A program made the position numbers and the translations under genes. Positions 32,382 to 44,026 of a DNA stretch of 64,000 bases are shown here, piece after piece. Under the pieces are notes generated by a model. It searched no databases, was not told where the DNA came from, and saw nothing but the letters and a program-made list of their open reading frames with translations. The stretch's first letter is position 1; every line of letters begins with the position of its first letter. This stretch comes from Nectonema munidae (Eukaryota; Nematomorpha; Nectonematoida; Nectonematidae): contig JAUIRK010000022.1 of assembly GCA_030549495.1 (NCBI GenBank), positions 1-64,000 of the forward strand, in the 5' to 3' direction.

Positions 32382-34614
32382 TATATAATTAGATTTGTTA
32401 ATCACTTAGGAAAATTAAAATAATTTTTTAATTTACTTTTTAAGATTTATTTGAAGAACTAATATATTACCCTTACTTTTTAAAATTTTTATAGGTCAAT
32501 AAAGTTAATTTTTTTCTGTAAAAAATATTATTATTAAAAAAAGATTGAAATTAATTTTTCAAAATTATTTATATCACTTTTTGTTTCATTTTTAATATTT
32601 CTTTTAAACCTTTATGTCTCAATAGGGCATCAAAGACCCATAAAATAAAGCAATCTGATTTGAATTTTATATTATGCTTTGATTTTATTCTTATCGACTC
32701 TCAAATTCCAAACAATCTTTTCCTTACAGGATGCTCTGAAAATTCAACACCTCTGCCTACTTATTTCATGAATACCCCCAAATATCCAACTATAAAAAAA
32801 TCATAAAAAAAGTTTTTTTGATGGTTATGCTTCTCATGAGTGCAAGATGAAGAATTGCTATGTTTGCAAATTTCTTTAGTTTCATTATAACTTTTAATCA
32901 CTATCTTTCTTTCTCATTCTATTCCTTCTATTTTTAAAATTAATAATTGTTTACAAGTATCAATGTATTCACAAACAACCGGCTCAAATTTATTTTCATA
33001 GTTTATAGTATTTCTCAATGTTAATCGGTTATTTCTAGCGGTCTAACGGCCTTCAATAATCCATCAACTAATATTGTAAAAATGTTTAAATTACGTATTA
33101 TTATAGATTGTATTTTTTGTAAATGAAAAATTTTTATATATGTTTTACGTCTTCCTTCAATATTTTTGTTGAATAAAACTTCTCTCTCTCTAAAAAATCT
33201 TATTTAAAAAGAAAGATGATTATTTGTTTTTAAAACCTAAAATTTTAAGGTTTACTCAAACAATGGATGATTAAATTTTTTTAACTTAAATATTGAATAA
33301 AATTTTTATTAATTCATTTTTTCAATAAAAAGAAATATATTTACTTAATTTTTTTTCATAAAATCACTAATTATTTTTGTTTAAAATTTTCATTTTAAAA
33401 CGTTTTTTTATTTTTACTTTTTTTAGGTTTAATTATCTTTGGGCTTTTAAATCTTAGGGTCTAAAATTTGGAGTGTAAGTATAAAGTACTTCTTAAGTAG
33501 TGTAATAATAATTTGACCAATCAAAATATGAAGACTTCAAATAAACCAATGGAAATACAAGAAAGTATTTAAGAGGTAAATTGCAATTTTTCACATGAGA
33601 GGAACGAATGATTGTACCAAATAATTGATAAGGTTAAAGATGTTAAATCTTTTTACGTTATAATTAATTGGGTTTCATAACTTGTTGATTTTGTATCTTT
33701 TATGTACACTCGAATTTGCGCATGTGTATATGATATATAGTAGTGTGATAATCAATACAAATTCTAAATTTGATTTCTTCAAAAGTTTCCAAATAGATTC
33801 TTAATATTCTAATAGAGAAGGTGGTAAAATTTTGTATTCTCCCAATACTTTTTTTGATTAAATAGAGAATAGTAAATTTAAAGACACTTAATCAATTTTG
33901 TATTTAGCTTGTTTTTTTCGCATGAAGCAATAAATATCAAATGATAGCTAGGCATACAAGATAGCATTATGTACAAGTTAATTAAAATTTTAAGATAAAA
34001 TATACTTGATAGGAAAAGTTTGAGAATAATTATTTCAATACAAAACCCACACACACACACACACATACATACACAAACAAAGATACATACAGATACTTTG
34101 ATCTTTCGTTTGCGTATTGTGTATACAATATATACTCTTTTAACTTTGATATAGTTAAAGTCAGTGGAATATTTAAAATTTTATTTTTTTTCGGATAACA
34201 TTTTACAGTATTTTACACAGTGGAGGCAAAACAAGTTATAAGCAAAGAGTGATTTGTATAAGGTCAGTCAATAACGCAGCTAAAGATGCTTGTTTAAACT
34301 CAACATAGAAGTATGGGTGATAATAAATCCTTCTCCTTATATTGATTTGTGTAGAAGAAAACAAAATTTTAAGAAGATTTATTTTTACTTAAATGGAAAG
34401 AAGAATTGAGGTTAAGTTTAAAAAAAAAGAGGTGAAAGTTTTTGGCATTTTTTACTTCATTGTGGGCAATTTTTAATTTTTTTTAATCTCATTTGGTGAT
34501 TTAAATAAAAAGGCTAAAAACTCTTACTTAGATTATTATTTTAGAGTAAACTCTTAAAATAATTCTTTATCATTTATATTTTTTTTAAGCAATTAATTAA
34601 TTTTTAATTTTTTA
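32382..34614. other. A+T-rich stretch, no gene seen
   Basis: No supported gene. A CA run lies at about 34050-34070. The end, to about 34615, is the site at which the next LINE inserted. Confidence 0.5.
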
Positions 34615-35712
34615 AAGGGCAATCTACTTGCTTTATTGAAAAATTATCTTGAAGATAGAAAACAAATTGTTTCAGTAAATGGTATGTATTCTGATGAAAA
34701 GCAAGTGTTGAGTGGAGTACCCCAAGGGTCTGTGCTAGGTCCTCTACTCTTTAATATCTTTCTTAATGATCTCTTAAACGTAATAAAGTCAAAGATAAAG
34801 GTATTTGCCGATGATATCAAGATTTACAATGTGTGTGATAGAGATGGTAGAAATTGCTTGCAGAAAGATTTGATTGACGTTTTTCATTAGTGTAATAGAT
34901 GGGAAATGAAACTGAACTTGAATAAATGTACTCATTTACAAATTGGATTACAAAGTAATCATTCGTTTTTCATTGGTGGCCAAAAACTTAAACAAGTTGA
35001 TTCACAGAAAGACTTAGGGGTGATAGTGAATTCTAACCTCGACCCAAGAGAAAATATTTCAACAAAAGTCACTAAAGCTTTCCAAGCCTTTCATAGAGTT
35101 CATAGAAGTTTTGCTTTATTTGATGCCAACATAGCACCCGTTTTATATAAAACACTGATTAGACCTATTTTAGAGTATGGAAATGTTGTTGCATTTCCTT
35201 TTCACTCCTGTAATGCTGCAAATATTGAAAGAGTCCAGAGAACAATCACAAAAAAGATAGTAGGAATGAAAGATCTTAGTTATACAGAAAGACTGAAAAA
35301 ACTGAATTTGCCTTCAATGTTATACAGGTTTAGAAGGAATGATATGGTGACATCCTACAACATTGTAAAAGAAAAGTTTAACTTAACTTCTCAAGTTTTA
35401 CCTGAATTTTCTGAAAGAGTTAAAAGATTTCATTCTTCCAAATTTAAAAAAAGACATTGCAAGAAGGTATTTTTGAAAAAATACTTTTCTCAACGAATGA
35501 TAAATGATTGGAATTCTTTGTCTGATTTTGTTGTTGATGCTCCATCTTTGAACATCTTCAAGAACAGACTTGATGAGTTTTGGAAAAATAGAAGGTTTGA
35601 GCATGAAAGAACGCGTTGATTTTCAAAAGTATGAAGCGAATACTTACTATAGGCTTTTTGCCTTTCTTTCTTTCGCTAATAAACTTATGTTATGTTATGT
35701 TACTTATGTTAT
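34615..35712 (+). mobile_element. CR1-like LINE, 5'-truncated (copy D), best-preserved copy
   Basis: A 5'-truncated non-LTR retrotransposon holding the second half of ORF2 and the 3' end. The 3' UTR is only about 90 bases and closes with TCGCTAATAAACTTATGTTA then a TTATG-type microsatellite (35686-35712). The preserved frame and clean tail make it the youngest LINE copy in the window. The 5' break at about 34615 is the usual outcome of incomplete target-primed reverse transcription. Confidence 0.88.
34618..35619 (+). pseudogene. LINE ORF2 second half: reverse transcriptase and C-terminal domain, one stop
   Basis: Continuous frame with a single in-frame TAG at 34888-34890. It begins inside reverse transcriptase (NLLALLKNYLEDRKQ, then SGVPQGSVLGPLLFNIFLND) and includes the catalytic FADDIKIY motif (34804-34827). 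The thumb region (MKLNLNKCTHLQIG, KDLGVIVNSNLDP) and the C-terminal CR1/Jockey-type segment follow: TLIRPILEYGNVVAFPFHSC, VQRTITKKIVGMKDLSYTER, YRFRRNDMVTSYNIV, NDWNSLSDFVVDAPSLNIF and FKNRLDEFW. The natural stop is at 35617-35619. ORF1 and endonuclease are absent. The enzyme would copy LINE RNA into a nicked target site. Confidence 0.88.
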
Positions 35713-38456
35713 CTTGTGTAAACAAAATCTAGGAGTTATCTCGGTTGCGATATCAATAATATTCTTCAAATACACAAAAGAAAGATATGAAGGAAGATAT
35801 TTTGATCATCACTTTTGTGCTTCCACTGCCTGTAATTTGGTAACAGTTCGCTGGCTGAGAAAAATTTGAGAACGATAAAATGGTCATAACTGATATATTT
35901 ACTTTCAAGTATAGAAAAAGAAGAAGTTTATTTGAAACAAAACGTGAGTGACACAATGATTACATAATGTATTAATGATTATAATTTAAGTGATCGAATC
36001 AGACTCCATCAAAGCTGTTTGAATTTGAAAAAAAAGTAGAGAATTACTCGAAATATAGAAAAATCAAAATGTGATAGTGTTTTCCTTTTCATCTTGTTAT
36101 TCATATGTATACTCTGTAGTCTGTAATTTAAAATTTCACCATCATTATATCTTCTGTTTACTATTATAACTCGACAATTACTCTTTATTAATTTTAAGTA
36201 TTCCCTTAGCTTTTATTCATCAAAGTTGTTGCGATTATTCACATTCATATAAAATCATTCAAAAGTTATTAGATTTGTTTACAAACCCTCTCTTCTGATT
36301 TTTGTGCAGTATTTTACTCCACCCTTTATTTATTTAATGTTTCATTCTAAAATACTCAATGTGTGAATTTCATAATATTATTTTATTCAATAAATCCTTC
36401 TTCTTCTATATAAACAAAGATTTTCGTTATTTTACTTTTATATTTTTGATTTTGTTAACGCCAAACGAAACAACGTAAGGAAGTATTTACGCTTTTAGGG
36501 TTTATTTCTAAGTGGGAGATTAAATTTCGCCAACCAAAGGTTGACAGAGAAAATACCATCAAATTGCAGTGTTTGAAAAATTGCAAAGAAAAAAATAATT
36601 AAATGAGTTACGGAAAAATGGTAACTAGTAGATATTAGTTTAGTTAATTAGTTAATATTTTGTCCATTAATTACGTGAGATGTTTTTTCCCTAAATTTTT
36701 TTATTATTTTTTCTGTAGATTTTTTGCACTACGGAATTTTTCTAATGTTTGTAACAATTCAGTCATTCATCCACATTTGAATTTTATGTTCAATTAGAAA
36801 TTTGAATTAGATACACAAATCAAATTTGATTTATATGATAAGATTTTTTCATCAAAAAGAATATTAATGAGTAGGATAGACGTGATTAATCTAATTTACT
36901 TCATTTATTTTCAAGCAAAAAAAAAGTGAAGAAAAACGAAAAATATTTAAAATAAATTAAAGGCTTTCCAAGAAATTAACGTAATTGAGAATACAAACAC
37001 ACAAGCACTTCTTTTGAAATTACCTCATAAAGATGTGAATCACAAAGAAGCGAAATTAATTAATGACATTATTTCGCTTCCATCTTTACGAAGTTAAGCA
37101 CGACGGTATTAAAGGCAACATATCTCCCTTTCTCATCTCTTTACCAGCTTCCATACCTTCTACGCGTTAAAAGAGGGAATAAATGTTCTTTTGGTAATTA
37201 TATATAAATCAAAGAAAGTGCTAAGCACTTACATGTGTACTGTTTGATGCAAATTAGTGAAACGTGTATATCAATCTTGGAGATTTGAAGGAATACTCCC
37301 TTGAAATGCACTAAAACTGCATAATAATCATTTCTCTGATCTTATATATATCAGATACCGTGAAAGCTTGGATTTTACGTTTATTTGTGGGTGCAAGATA
37401 AAGTGCTTGCTTGCGTGTTTTACCCGTTGAACAAGTTTATGTGAAAACAATCTTTCTTTGATGCTTGAATATTTCCAAGAATGCTACTTTCACCTTAATA
37501 CTAATCATCTTTCTGACAGCCTCATTTCTAAATAAGTGCGATAAACAAAACTCGCAAAGAGTTTTGCAATAACTTCTTAAGCGTAACTGTAGATTTTGTC
37601 TTTGGAACAGGGTCGCAAGACTGCGTCTTTTAAGCCACATGCATCTCTTCTTGCTTCCGGTAGTATCTCCTTTTTGCTTTTCAAAAAATATTAAAATGAA
37701 TAAAATGTTATTTATAAGATAATTTTAATTTCTTCTACTTTTATTAATTATATTATTATTACAAATAATAAGTAATGAGATTTTATATTATTTATTAAGT
37801 CATAACAAATGAAATCGTCAGAATTTTTTCATTTGATACTCCCCAGTAGACGAGTAAGCAACAAAGGAGAAAGAAAAAGTTTTTGTTTCAAAGTAAAAAG
37901 TTACATGAAAGATCACAGTTATATTATTTTGAGGGTAAAACAAAATTCTTTGCAGAAAAATTCTCAAATAAATTTTAAAAGTAATATAAAATATTTAAAA
38001 TCTGTGTATAATTATATGAAAATCAATTAAAAATAAACACAATAAAATGAACCTATCACAATCCTTCGTAATTTTATGTTTACTATTTCAACTTGTAAAC
38101 TATACTGCTAAATATTTTATATATATAATACAGTGTTCTTATTTTTAGTTTAATAAAGCTAATATAAAACCTTAAAAACCCGTCATATTTCAAAGTTTAT
38201 TTTAGTTGAAAGAAGGCGCGTACAGGTACATTGCTCTTTTGTTTGTTTTATTACTTATTTAGAGCATTAAAATGTATAAAAAATATTCGAAGTTTTTGAA
38301 AGGGTGAAGCTATATTTTATTTTGAAGCCAATTAGCTCTTCTGAAAATAAAAGTTTTGCGAACTCTGGTCTAGAGTTTAAACAAAAGGCTTGCATTTTTT
38401 AACTTTATGATAATGATGAATTACTATATGTAAATACATACATGTCACATTAGTTA
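35713..38456. other. long A+T-rich stretch with one strong hairpin
   Basis: No supported gene in about 2.7 kb. A bulged hairpin lies at 37029-37091 (listed separately). Confidence 0.45.
37029..37091. repeat. bulged hairpin
   Basis: TAAAGATG and GAAGCGAAAT on the left pair with ATTTCGCTTC and CATCTTTA on the right: about 18 pairs, one 11-base bulge and a loop rich in TTAAT. It may be a small foldback element or a structured RNA. Nothing nearby tells which. Confidence 0.4.
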
Positions 38457-39459
38457 GGTAAATTCACCGACTTCAATTCACCGACTATCAATTCACCCAT
38501 AGTCAGTCAATTCACCGATGTGTTAATTCACCGATAATTAATTTCACTGAAAAAAAGGTATATTGATTTTTAAATTCATTATTGATTACAAATTCATTTC
38601 ATCACATTATAATTTTTCTTACAAATAAAACTCAGAATTGAATTATTTTAAATATTTTTAATTAATTTAATTATTTTAATATTTTGTTCTTTTATCTTCT
38701 GCTTTTTTTCTTTTGTTGAAATATCTTTTATCCTTTTATCTTCATACTTTTCCTTCTACTTATTTTTCTTTTATTAAATTCCTATTCAATACTTATTTTT
38801 TCATAAATATAAATTTAAAAAGAATTATAAACTCATAGTTATAACACATTTGTAATAACCCATGGCTCTTCAATTAATCTGAAAAAGGAAAGGAAAAGCT
38901 CTATTTAAAAGGTTAAAGAAAAGCAAAAAAGGTTAAAGAAAAGCAAAAAAACGAGAATGTATAACTCTAAATATGCATCGACCTCCAAAATTTGATAATG
39001 AAATGTGGAACGTATACGATCCAGTTTTGAGCGATTTACCCAAAACAAATTATTCCGTAAAATGATGGCATCGCGGCTTTGAATCACAACTGACAGCTAT
39101 TCATCCAAACATATGGAAATTCTTCGCCTGTCTTAAGCGTGAGCAAATTCTCAATGCAACCAAAATGGAACAACAGTTTGCTGGCAATAACCCCCCCCCC
39201 CCCTCCCCTCAGAAGAAAAGAAAATATCGCGATTGTGCAGAGAGAGTAAAGAATATCATATCAACTTTTAATCCTGAAAAGCCTCTCATTTCTTATTTGA
39301 AAGCAATTGCACATAATATTTACTTTTAAACTTTCAAAACTATTTTATTTTTCATAAAACTTCAAAATTTTAATTTATTGTGTGTTTTTCTCATTTAAAT
39401 CGGTGAATTGATTGTTGGTGAATTGACACATCGGTGAATTAACTGTCGGTGAATTTACC
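38457..39459 (+). mobile_element. Mutator-like element (MULE), internally deleted
   Basis: A 1.0-kb element with inverted ends GGTAAATTCACCGAC (38457-38471) and its complement (39445-39459). Each end is an array of the word AATTCACCGA: left at 38457-38545 and right, inverted, at 39401-39459. Inside is a C-terminal MULE transposase fragment. The catalytic DDE core is absent, so it is non-autonomous. A target duplication of the usual 8-10 bp was not evident. Confidence 0.8.
38973..39330 (+). pseudogene. MULE transposase C-terminal fragment
   Basis: The frame opens at MHRPPKFDNEMWNVYD and matches the C-terminal region of FLYWCH-type Mutator-like transposases in animals: DLPKTNYSVK, then WHRGFESQLTAIHPNIWKFF, CLKREQILNATKMEQQ, KRKYRDCAERVKNII and YLKAIAHNIY. 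In the family the central motif reads NNxxEGWHxxFQ; here TGA at 39063-39065 replaces the codon before WHRG. A run of 13 C at 39191-39203 sits between the KMEQQFAGNN and QKKRKY segments, and its length could hide a frame change. The zinc finger and catalytic core upstream are missing. Confidence 0.8.
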
Positions 39460-40475
39460 GGATAAAGAAATACTTATTCGCATATTTATAACACGTTTGA
39501 GAAAAGGTCACTACGATTATTATGGAATAGGAAAATAAATTAGAAAGGTTGTCAATTTTTTTATAATTAAAATATTTTCTAATAACATTAGATATAATTA
39601 AAGTTTAGATTTCTAATAACATTGATTTTTTATATGACATTTGTACTTTAAGTTCTTTTTTACTTTTAGTTTTTCCTATTTTAAAATGAACTTTTTTGTT
39701 TCAAATTGAAATAAATTTTTTTGAAATTTCTTCAATATTTTCATTAAAATAAAATGCTATGAAATTTTCAAAAAAAATCTTTCAAATACAATACAGATTA
39801 AATAAGTGAATAATAAAAAATATTTTAAATGCAAATTTGATAAACTTGAGTATAAAAAATAAATTTGAAAAAGGTTAAAAGTGCGAAAGAACTTTGAGTG
39901 AAAAAGAACATAGAGTTTAAAATGGAGATTTATTTGCCATTGTTTGTTTTAGATTAAGATAATATTTTAGTTTAAAAAATTATTTTTTTAGATTGAGAAC
40001 TAAAGTTGAAGCATCAGAAAAGGACAATTTCAAGAGAATGTTCAAATATAGCGAAATCATCAAAGATACTTATATTTATGGAATATACAAAAAAATAAAT
40101 TAATTTTTCCCAAATTCTTCCCAAATGTTAAACCATTTTTAGTGAACGGTGATAAAACCTTTCCCTAAAAATTTCAATTTATAAAATTTTGGCAATGAAA
40201 TTTTTTATTGTTATTCGAAGTAAAATATTAATTTTATGATTATGTAAAATGTGATGAAAAATAATACTTTTTAACACATGTAGCCCAGATTATTTCTATT
40301 CGCAATAACTAAAAATCTAAAAATGAGATATGATTAGAAATCTCTCAAATTAGTGTTGTATAATTAATATAATATATAGGATAATTTGATGACTTTTAAT
40401 ATACATCAATACTCTTTAATAATGGCAACTTTAATTTTGCAAGCTGGCACCAGTTTTTGATTTCTACCTTTAATA
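39460..40475. other. A+T-rich stretch, no gene seen
   Basis: Nothing recognised between the MULE and the second piggyBac element. Confidence 0.5.
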
Positions 40476-40540
40476 CCCTTATCAGAAACGAAGGGTACAA
40501 TTGTAGACAGCAAAATTTAATTATCTATGCTTGAAAAATA

Positions 40541-41160
40541 TATATATACTAGCCGGTCCCGTGGTCGTTTCTCGCTTCGCTCGAAACAGTGTTTCTCGCT
40601 ACGCTCGAAACATAGGATTCTGGGTAATGTGTATTTTGAGTTGCTAATTTAAATTCGGTTCGCTCGAAACGACCACGGGAGCGGCTAGTTTTTTTTTCAG
40701 AATCCTACGCTCGAAACATAGGATTCTGGGTAGTGTGTATATTGAGTTGCTAATTCAAATTCGCTTCGCTCAAAACGACCACAGGACCGGCTAGTTTTTT
40801 TTGTTTAGGCTACGCTCGAAACATAGGATTCTTGTAGTGTGTATTTTGAGTTGCTAATAGTGTTATATGGTATGGTGGTCAGTTTTTAGAATATTTGTAC
40901 CTTTTCTGTTTATTTTTCTATTACACCATATAAAAATACACACAAAATATATTTCAACCAATCAGAATGCTTCAAACACATATATACATAAAACATATAA
41001 TAATTTAAACCAATCAGAATGCTTCAAACACATACACACATATAAACTCATCACACATATAAAAACACACACAAAAGATATATAAATAATTTCAACCAAT
41101 CAAAATGCTTCCAGCGACAGACACACACACACACAGACGCTAGCTTATTATAATATAGAT
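40541..41160. repeat. composite repeat with 105-bp units and CCAAT-type units, nested in piggyBac
   Basis: Starts ACTAGCCGGTCCCGTGGTCG and ends TTATTATAATATAGAT. Three tandem units of about 105 bases start at 40599, 40705 and 40810 (CTACGCTCGAAACATAGGAT). The first 24 bases recur inverted at 40666-40689 and, with changes, at 40771-40795. The second half carries three copies of AACCAATCAGAATGCTTC (40956, 41008, 41094; the last diverged) and CA runs. It is far richer in G+C at its start than its surroundings. No coding capacity; superfamily unresolved. Confidence 0.75.
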
Positions 41161-41184
41161 GAGATATATTGATATCAATGCTTG

Positions 41185-41202
41185 TGTCTACAAATGTAGA
41201 CA
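41185..41202. promoter_or_regulatory. subterminal palindrome of piggyBac element 2
   Basis: TGTCTAC-AAAT-GTAGACA: perfect 7-bp stem, the counterpart of TGACTAC-AAAAT-GTAGTCA in element 1. The third base of one arm and its partner in the other arm both differ, so pairing is kept. Confidence 0.6.
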
Positions 41203-41354
41203 ATGTAAAAGTGAAATAATAAAAGATATATGCTTTGTTAAGTTATAAAACATGTTATTATGATCACTTCTAAATACTATTTTATAATTTTTCATATTTT
41301 ATTTTTTATTTCATTTTTTTTTAATTTTGTTATTTTTTTGCTTAAAGTTTTTTA

Positions 41355-43103
41355 ACGGCTAGGCGCAAATCTTTTCTTGAGGCTTGCAATATTTTGGGTA
41401 TAGATGAAATTTTGGATGAAGATTTTATGAGTTATGATGATGAAGATGATGAAAATATAGGAGTATATGAAAATGTTACAATACAAAATTTTGAAGAAGA
41501 AATGCAATGCTTAGATGTTTCACAAGAAGAAAACTTGAGTGATATTGAAGTTTTTTCTTCTTCAAGTTCCTCTATTTCTTCAAGTGAAAGTGAATCTGAA
41601 TCCAATGAAAAAATTAATGGAATAACATGGAGTCCAGAACCAAAGTTTTGTGGTCAACTAAAAAGAAATATATGCACCGAAAGACCTAAAACTCTTATAG
41701 AAACTGTTGATGAAATTAAATTGTTTGACTTAATGTTTACTGAAGAGATAAGAAGAAAGATATTAAGATGTACAAACAGGAAAGTTATAAATCTCAAAAG
41801 ATCTTTTCTAAAAAAAATTGAAGTAATAAATTTTCTATTTTTATTTATGAAGAATTGAACACTTTTTTTGCTTTTTTGATACGCTCGGGTGTGGATAGGG
41901 ACAATTTTAATGACATTGAAGATTTTTTCAAAAAAGACGATAGCCGACCTTTTTAATGGGCATGTATCTCACTTTTTGGTTTGAAATACTTTTTAAGATG
42001 TTTATGGTTTGACAATTTTTTAACAAGAGAGACAAGAAAAGCATCAGACAAAATGGCAGCCATAAGAGCAATGTGGGAACTTTTTCTTCTTTCTATCGAA
42101 AGTTTTATATCACAAATGAATTCTTAACAGTAGACGAACAATTATTAGGCTATAGAGGAAAGATCCCTGAAAAAAATTTATTTGCCTAGAAAACCAAAAA
42201 AGTATGGATTAAAGATATTTTGGCTATGTGAAGCTCACACTGGGTATTCTCTAAAATCTAAATAGTTTTCTTTATTCAGGCAAACAAAATGGAATCAGAT
42301 AAGTCAATCTAGCTCAAAAAAAGTTGTAATGAACTTGGTCAAACCTTATTATAATACAGGAAGAAATATAACAACGGGCAAATTTTTTACAAGTCATAAC
42401 TTGGCATCTGAGCTTATTGAACAAAATTTGACTCTTCTTGGCACCTCTAGTTGTAATAAAAAGAAATTCCCAAATCGTTTCGCAAAACAGCAAAAAAAGT
42501 TGTGGAATCGTGGACATATTTGTTTGATAACAAAAATAAAATAATGCTTTTTCTTATGTACCGGAAAAAATCGATCTGTTATTGTGTTAACTTCTGGTTA
42601 TTTCAGAAGTGATTTAACTCCTTCCAACCTATCAGAAGTCATAGATTTGTACAATAAAACAAAAGATGGAGTGGATTTGTTAGATGAAAACCTCGAGAGT
42701 TCACGTATAGAAGAAAAACAGTGAAGTGGCCCATGTTAGTATTTTATAATATTTTAGATATCGCTTGCATTATTTATTTTATTATTGCTAAAAAAATGGC
42801 TACACTAATTCAAAAAAATATTTTATGAAAGCTTTAGCTGAAAAACTTGCTTTGAATAATATGGAAAAAAGAATCAAGTCCAATCGTTTGTTGAAAGATA
42901 CCAGACTTTGTCTTGAACGTTATATTAAAAAAAAAGAACATGTGGTTCTAATGCAAGCAAGTTCATCAAGTCCAAGTAAATGTTACATTATTTTGATATT
43001 TTCTTTTAAAGTGATACCTGAACTACTAAATTCATTTGAGGAAATAAAATTCCTTCGTTTTAAAGTTTCGAAAGCAAACCTTTTCCTTTCTCCAAAAAAT
43101 TAA
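41355..43103 (+). pseudogene. piggyBac transposase, degenerate (element 2)
   Basis: N-terminal reading RRKSFLEACNILGIDEILDE (from about 41360) aligns with RRKTFIEACSLL of element 1. An acidic serine-rich stretch follows, then TVDEIKLFDLMFTEEIRRKI (41702-41761). After frameshifts come LKYFLRCLWFDNFLTRET near 41980, the first aspartate in TVDEQLLGYRGKIPEK near 42128, GLKIFWLCEA near 42210, GRNITTGKFFTSHNLA near 42361 (the usual TLDNF block is altered here, removing the second aspartate), and TKDGVDLLDEN near 42659 for the third. The C-terminal cysteine-rich domain is not recognisable. More than five breaks; the encoded protein cannot be functional. Confidence 0.75.
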
Positions 43104-43398
43104 TAGTCAAGAGTCGTTAAAACAGACTACATAAATAAATGTCCTTCATTATCCGTACAAACAATTTTTTGTTCAAGTTTTTCTTCTCTTTTTACCTTTG
43201 AATGAAAGCACGAAAGATAAAAAGAATAAAAAAAATTAATAAAAATCACTAAACTTTTGACATTTTGGTAAAATATTTGAGTTATAAGTTATAAATTAAC
43301 TCTGTAAAATTTGACAGCCAAATTATTGTTTTCTTTCACAATATGGAAAATATAATAATTGGAATAGTTTTTTAACTTTTTTTTCAGGTTAACGAGGG

Positions 43399-44026
43399 TT
43401 GACTATATATCGTGTTCAAAATCATTTTCACATTAATAAACAACATCGAGTTCATCTAATATTTTGCATTAATTGTTTATTAAAATGTCTTCCCATTCCT
43501 AAAATTCATGACTTACTTCTTTATAGATATATGAACATACTTTTATCATTCAGCATCATTTGTTATTGTAAGCTTTTGATAAACATTTAATTTGTAAATA
43601 TAATTTTTATATTCAGAAAAAAAATTAGCACATCCCAAAAGAAAAAAATAACGAAAAGTTTCCAAAATCAGTAAATCATAAAAGATAGATATAATTATTA
43701 TTAAATGCACAAAATAATAATTTATTGAAAATTTTCCAAAAATATTTTTATTTTTTAACATCTTTAGAAAGTTATAGTTAACTAGGAGAAAAACAAGTTT
43801 AGGATAAAATTTAAATTACGAGATTTGTATAGAATTACCATTTGACACATTTTTTGTGCAAAAAATATAAAAAATTGGAGAATGATAATTAAAATTTAGA
43901 GAGGAAAATCTTTTTGAATAATCCTTTAGGATTTATATATGTTGTCTCATGCCATTCAACTTATAAAAAAGTTGAAAAAAAATTTAGAAATAAGCTTACG
44001 CTGTTTTTCACTCAATTTATCGTCAG
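43399..44026. other. A+T-rich stretch, no gene seen
   Basis: Nothing recognised; the end grades into LINE sequence. Confidence 0.4.

Larger units (their letters stand above)
40476..43398 (+). mobile_element. older piggyBac transposon (element 2) with a nested repeat
   Basis: The left end CCCTTATCAG (40476-40485) matches that of element 1 at 7346; beside it TTAATA replaces an exact TTAA. The subterminal palindrome TGTCTAC-AAAT-GTAGACA is at 41185-41202, and a half copy TTGTAGACAGCAAAA is at 40501-40515. A composite repeat of about 620 bases (40541-41160) splits the 5' region. The right end is uncertain; CGAGGG at 43393-43398, beside TTAA, is the best candidate. The transposase is broken in many places, so this copy is much older than element 1 and of a different subfamily. 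Confidence 0.7.

Noticed and set aside
38457-38545. Short regularly repeated word resembling a CRISPR array
   Set aside because: The units are 10 bases with tiny spacers, recur inverted at 39401-39459 and bracket a transposase fragment; it is a transposon end in an animal genome.
40867-41085. 72-residue open frame
   Set aside because: Made of the CA- and CCAAT-rich units of the composite repeat.
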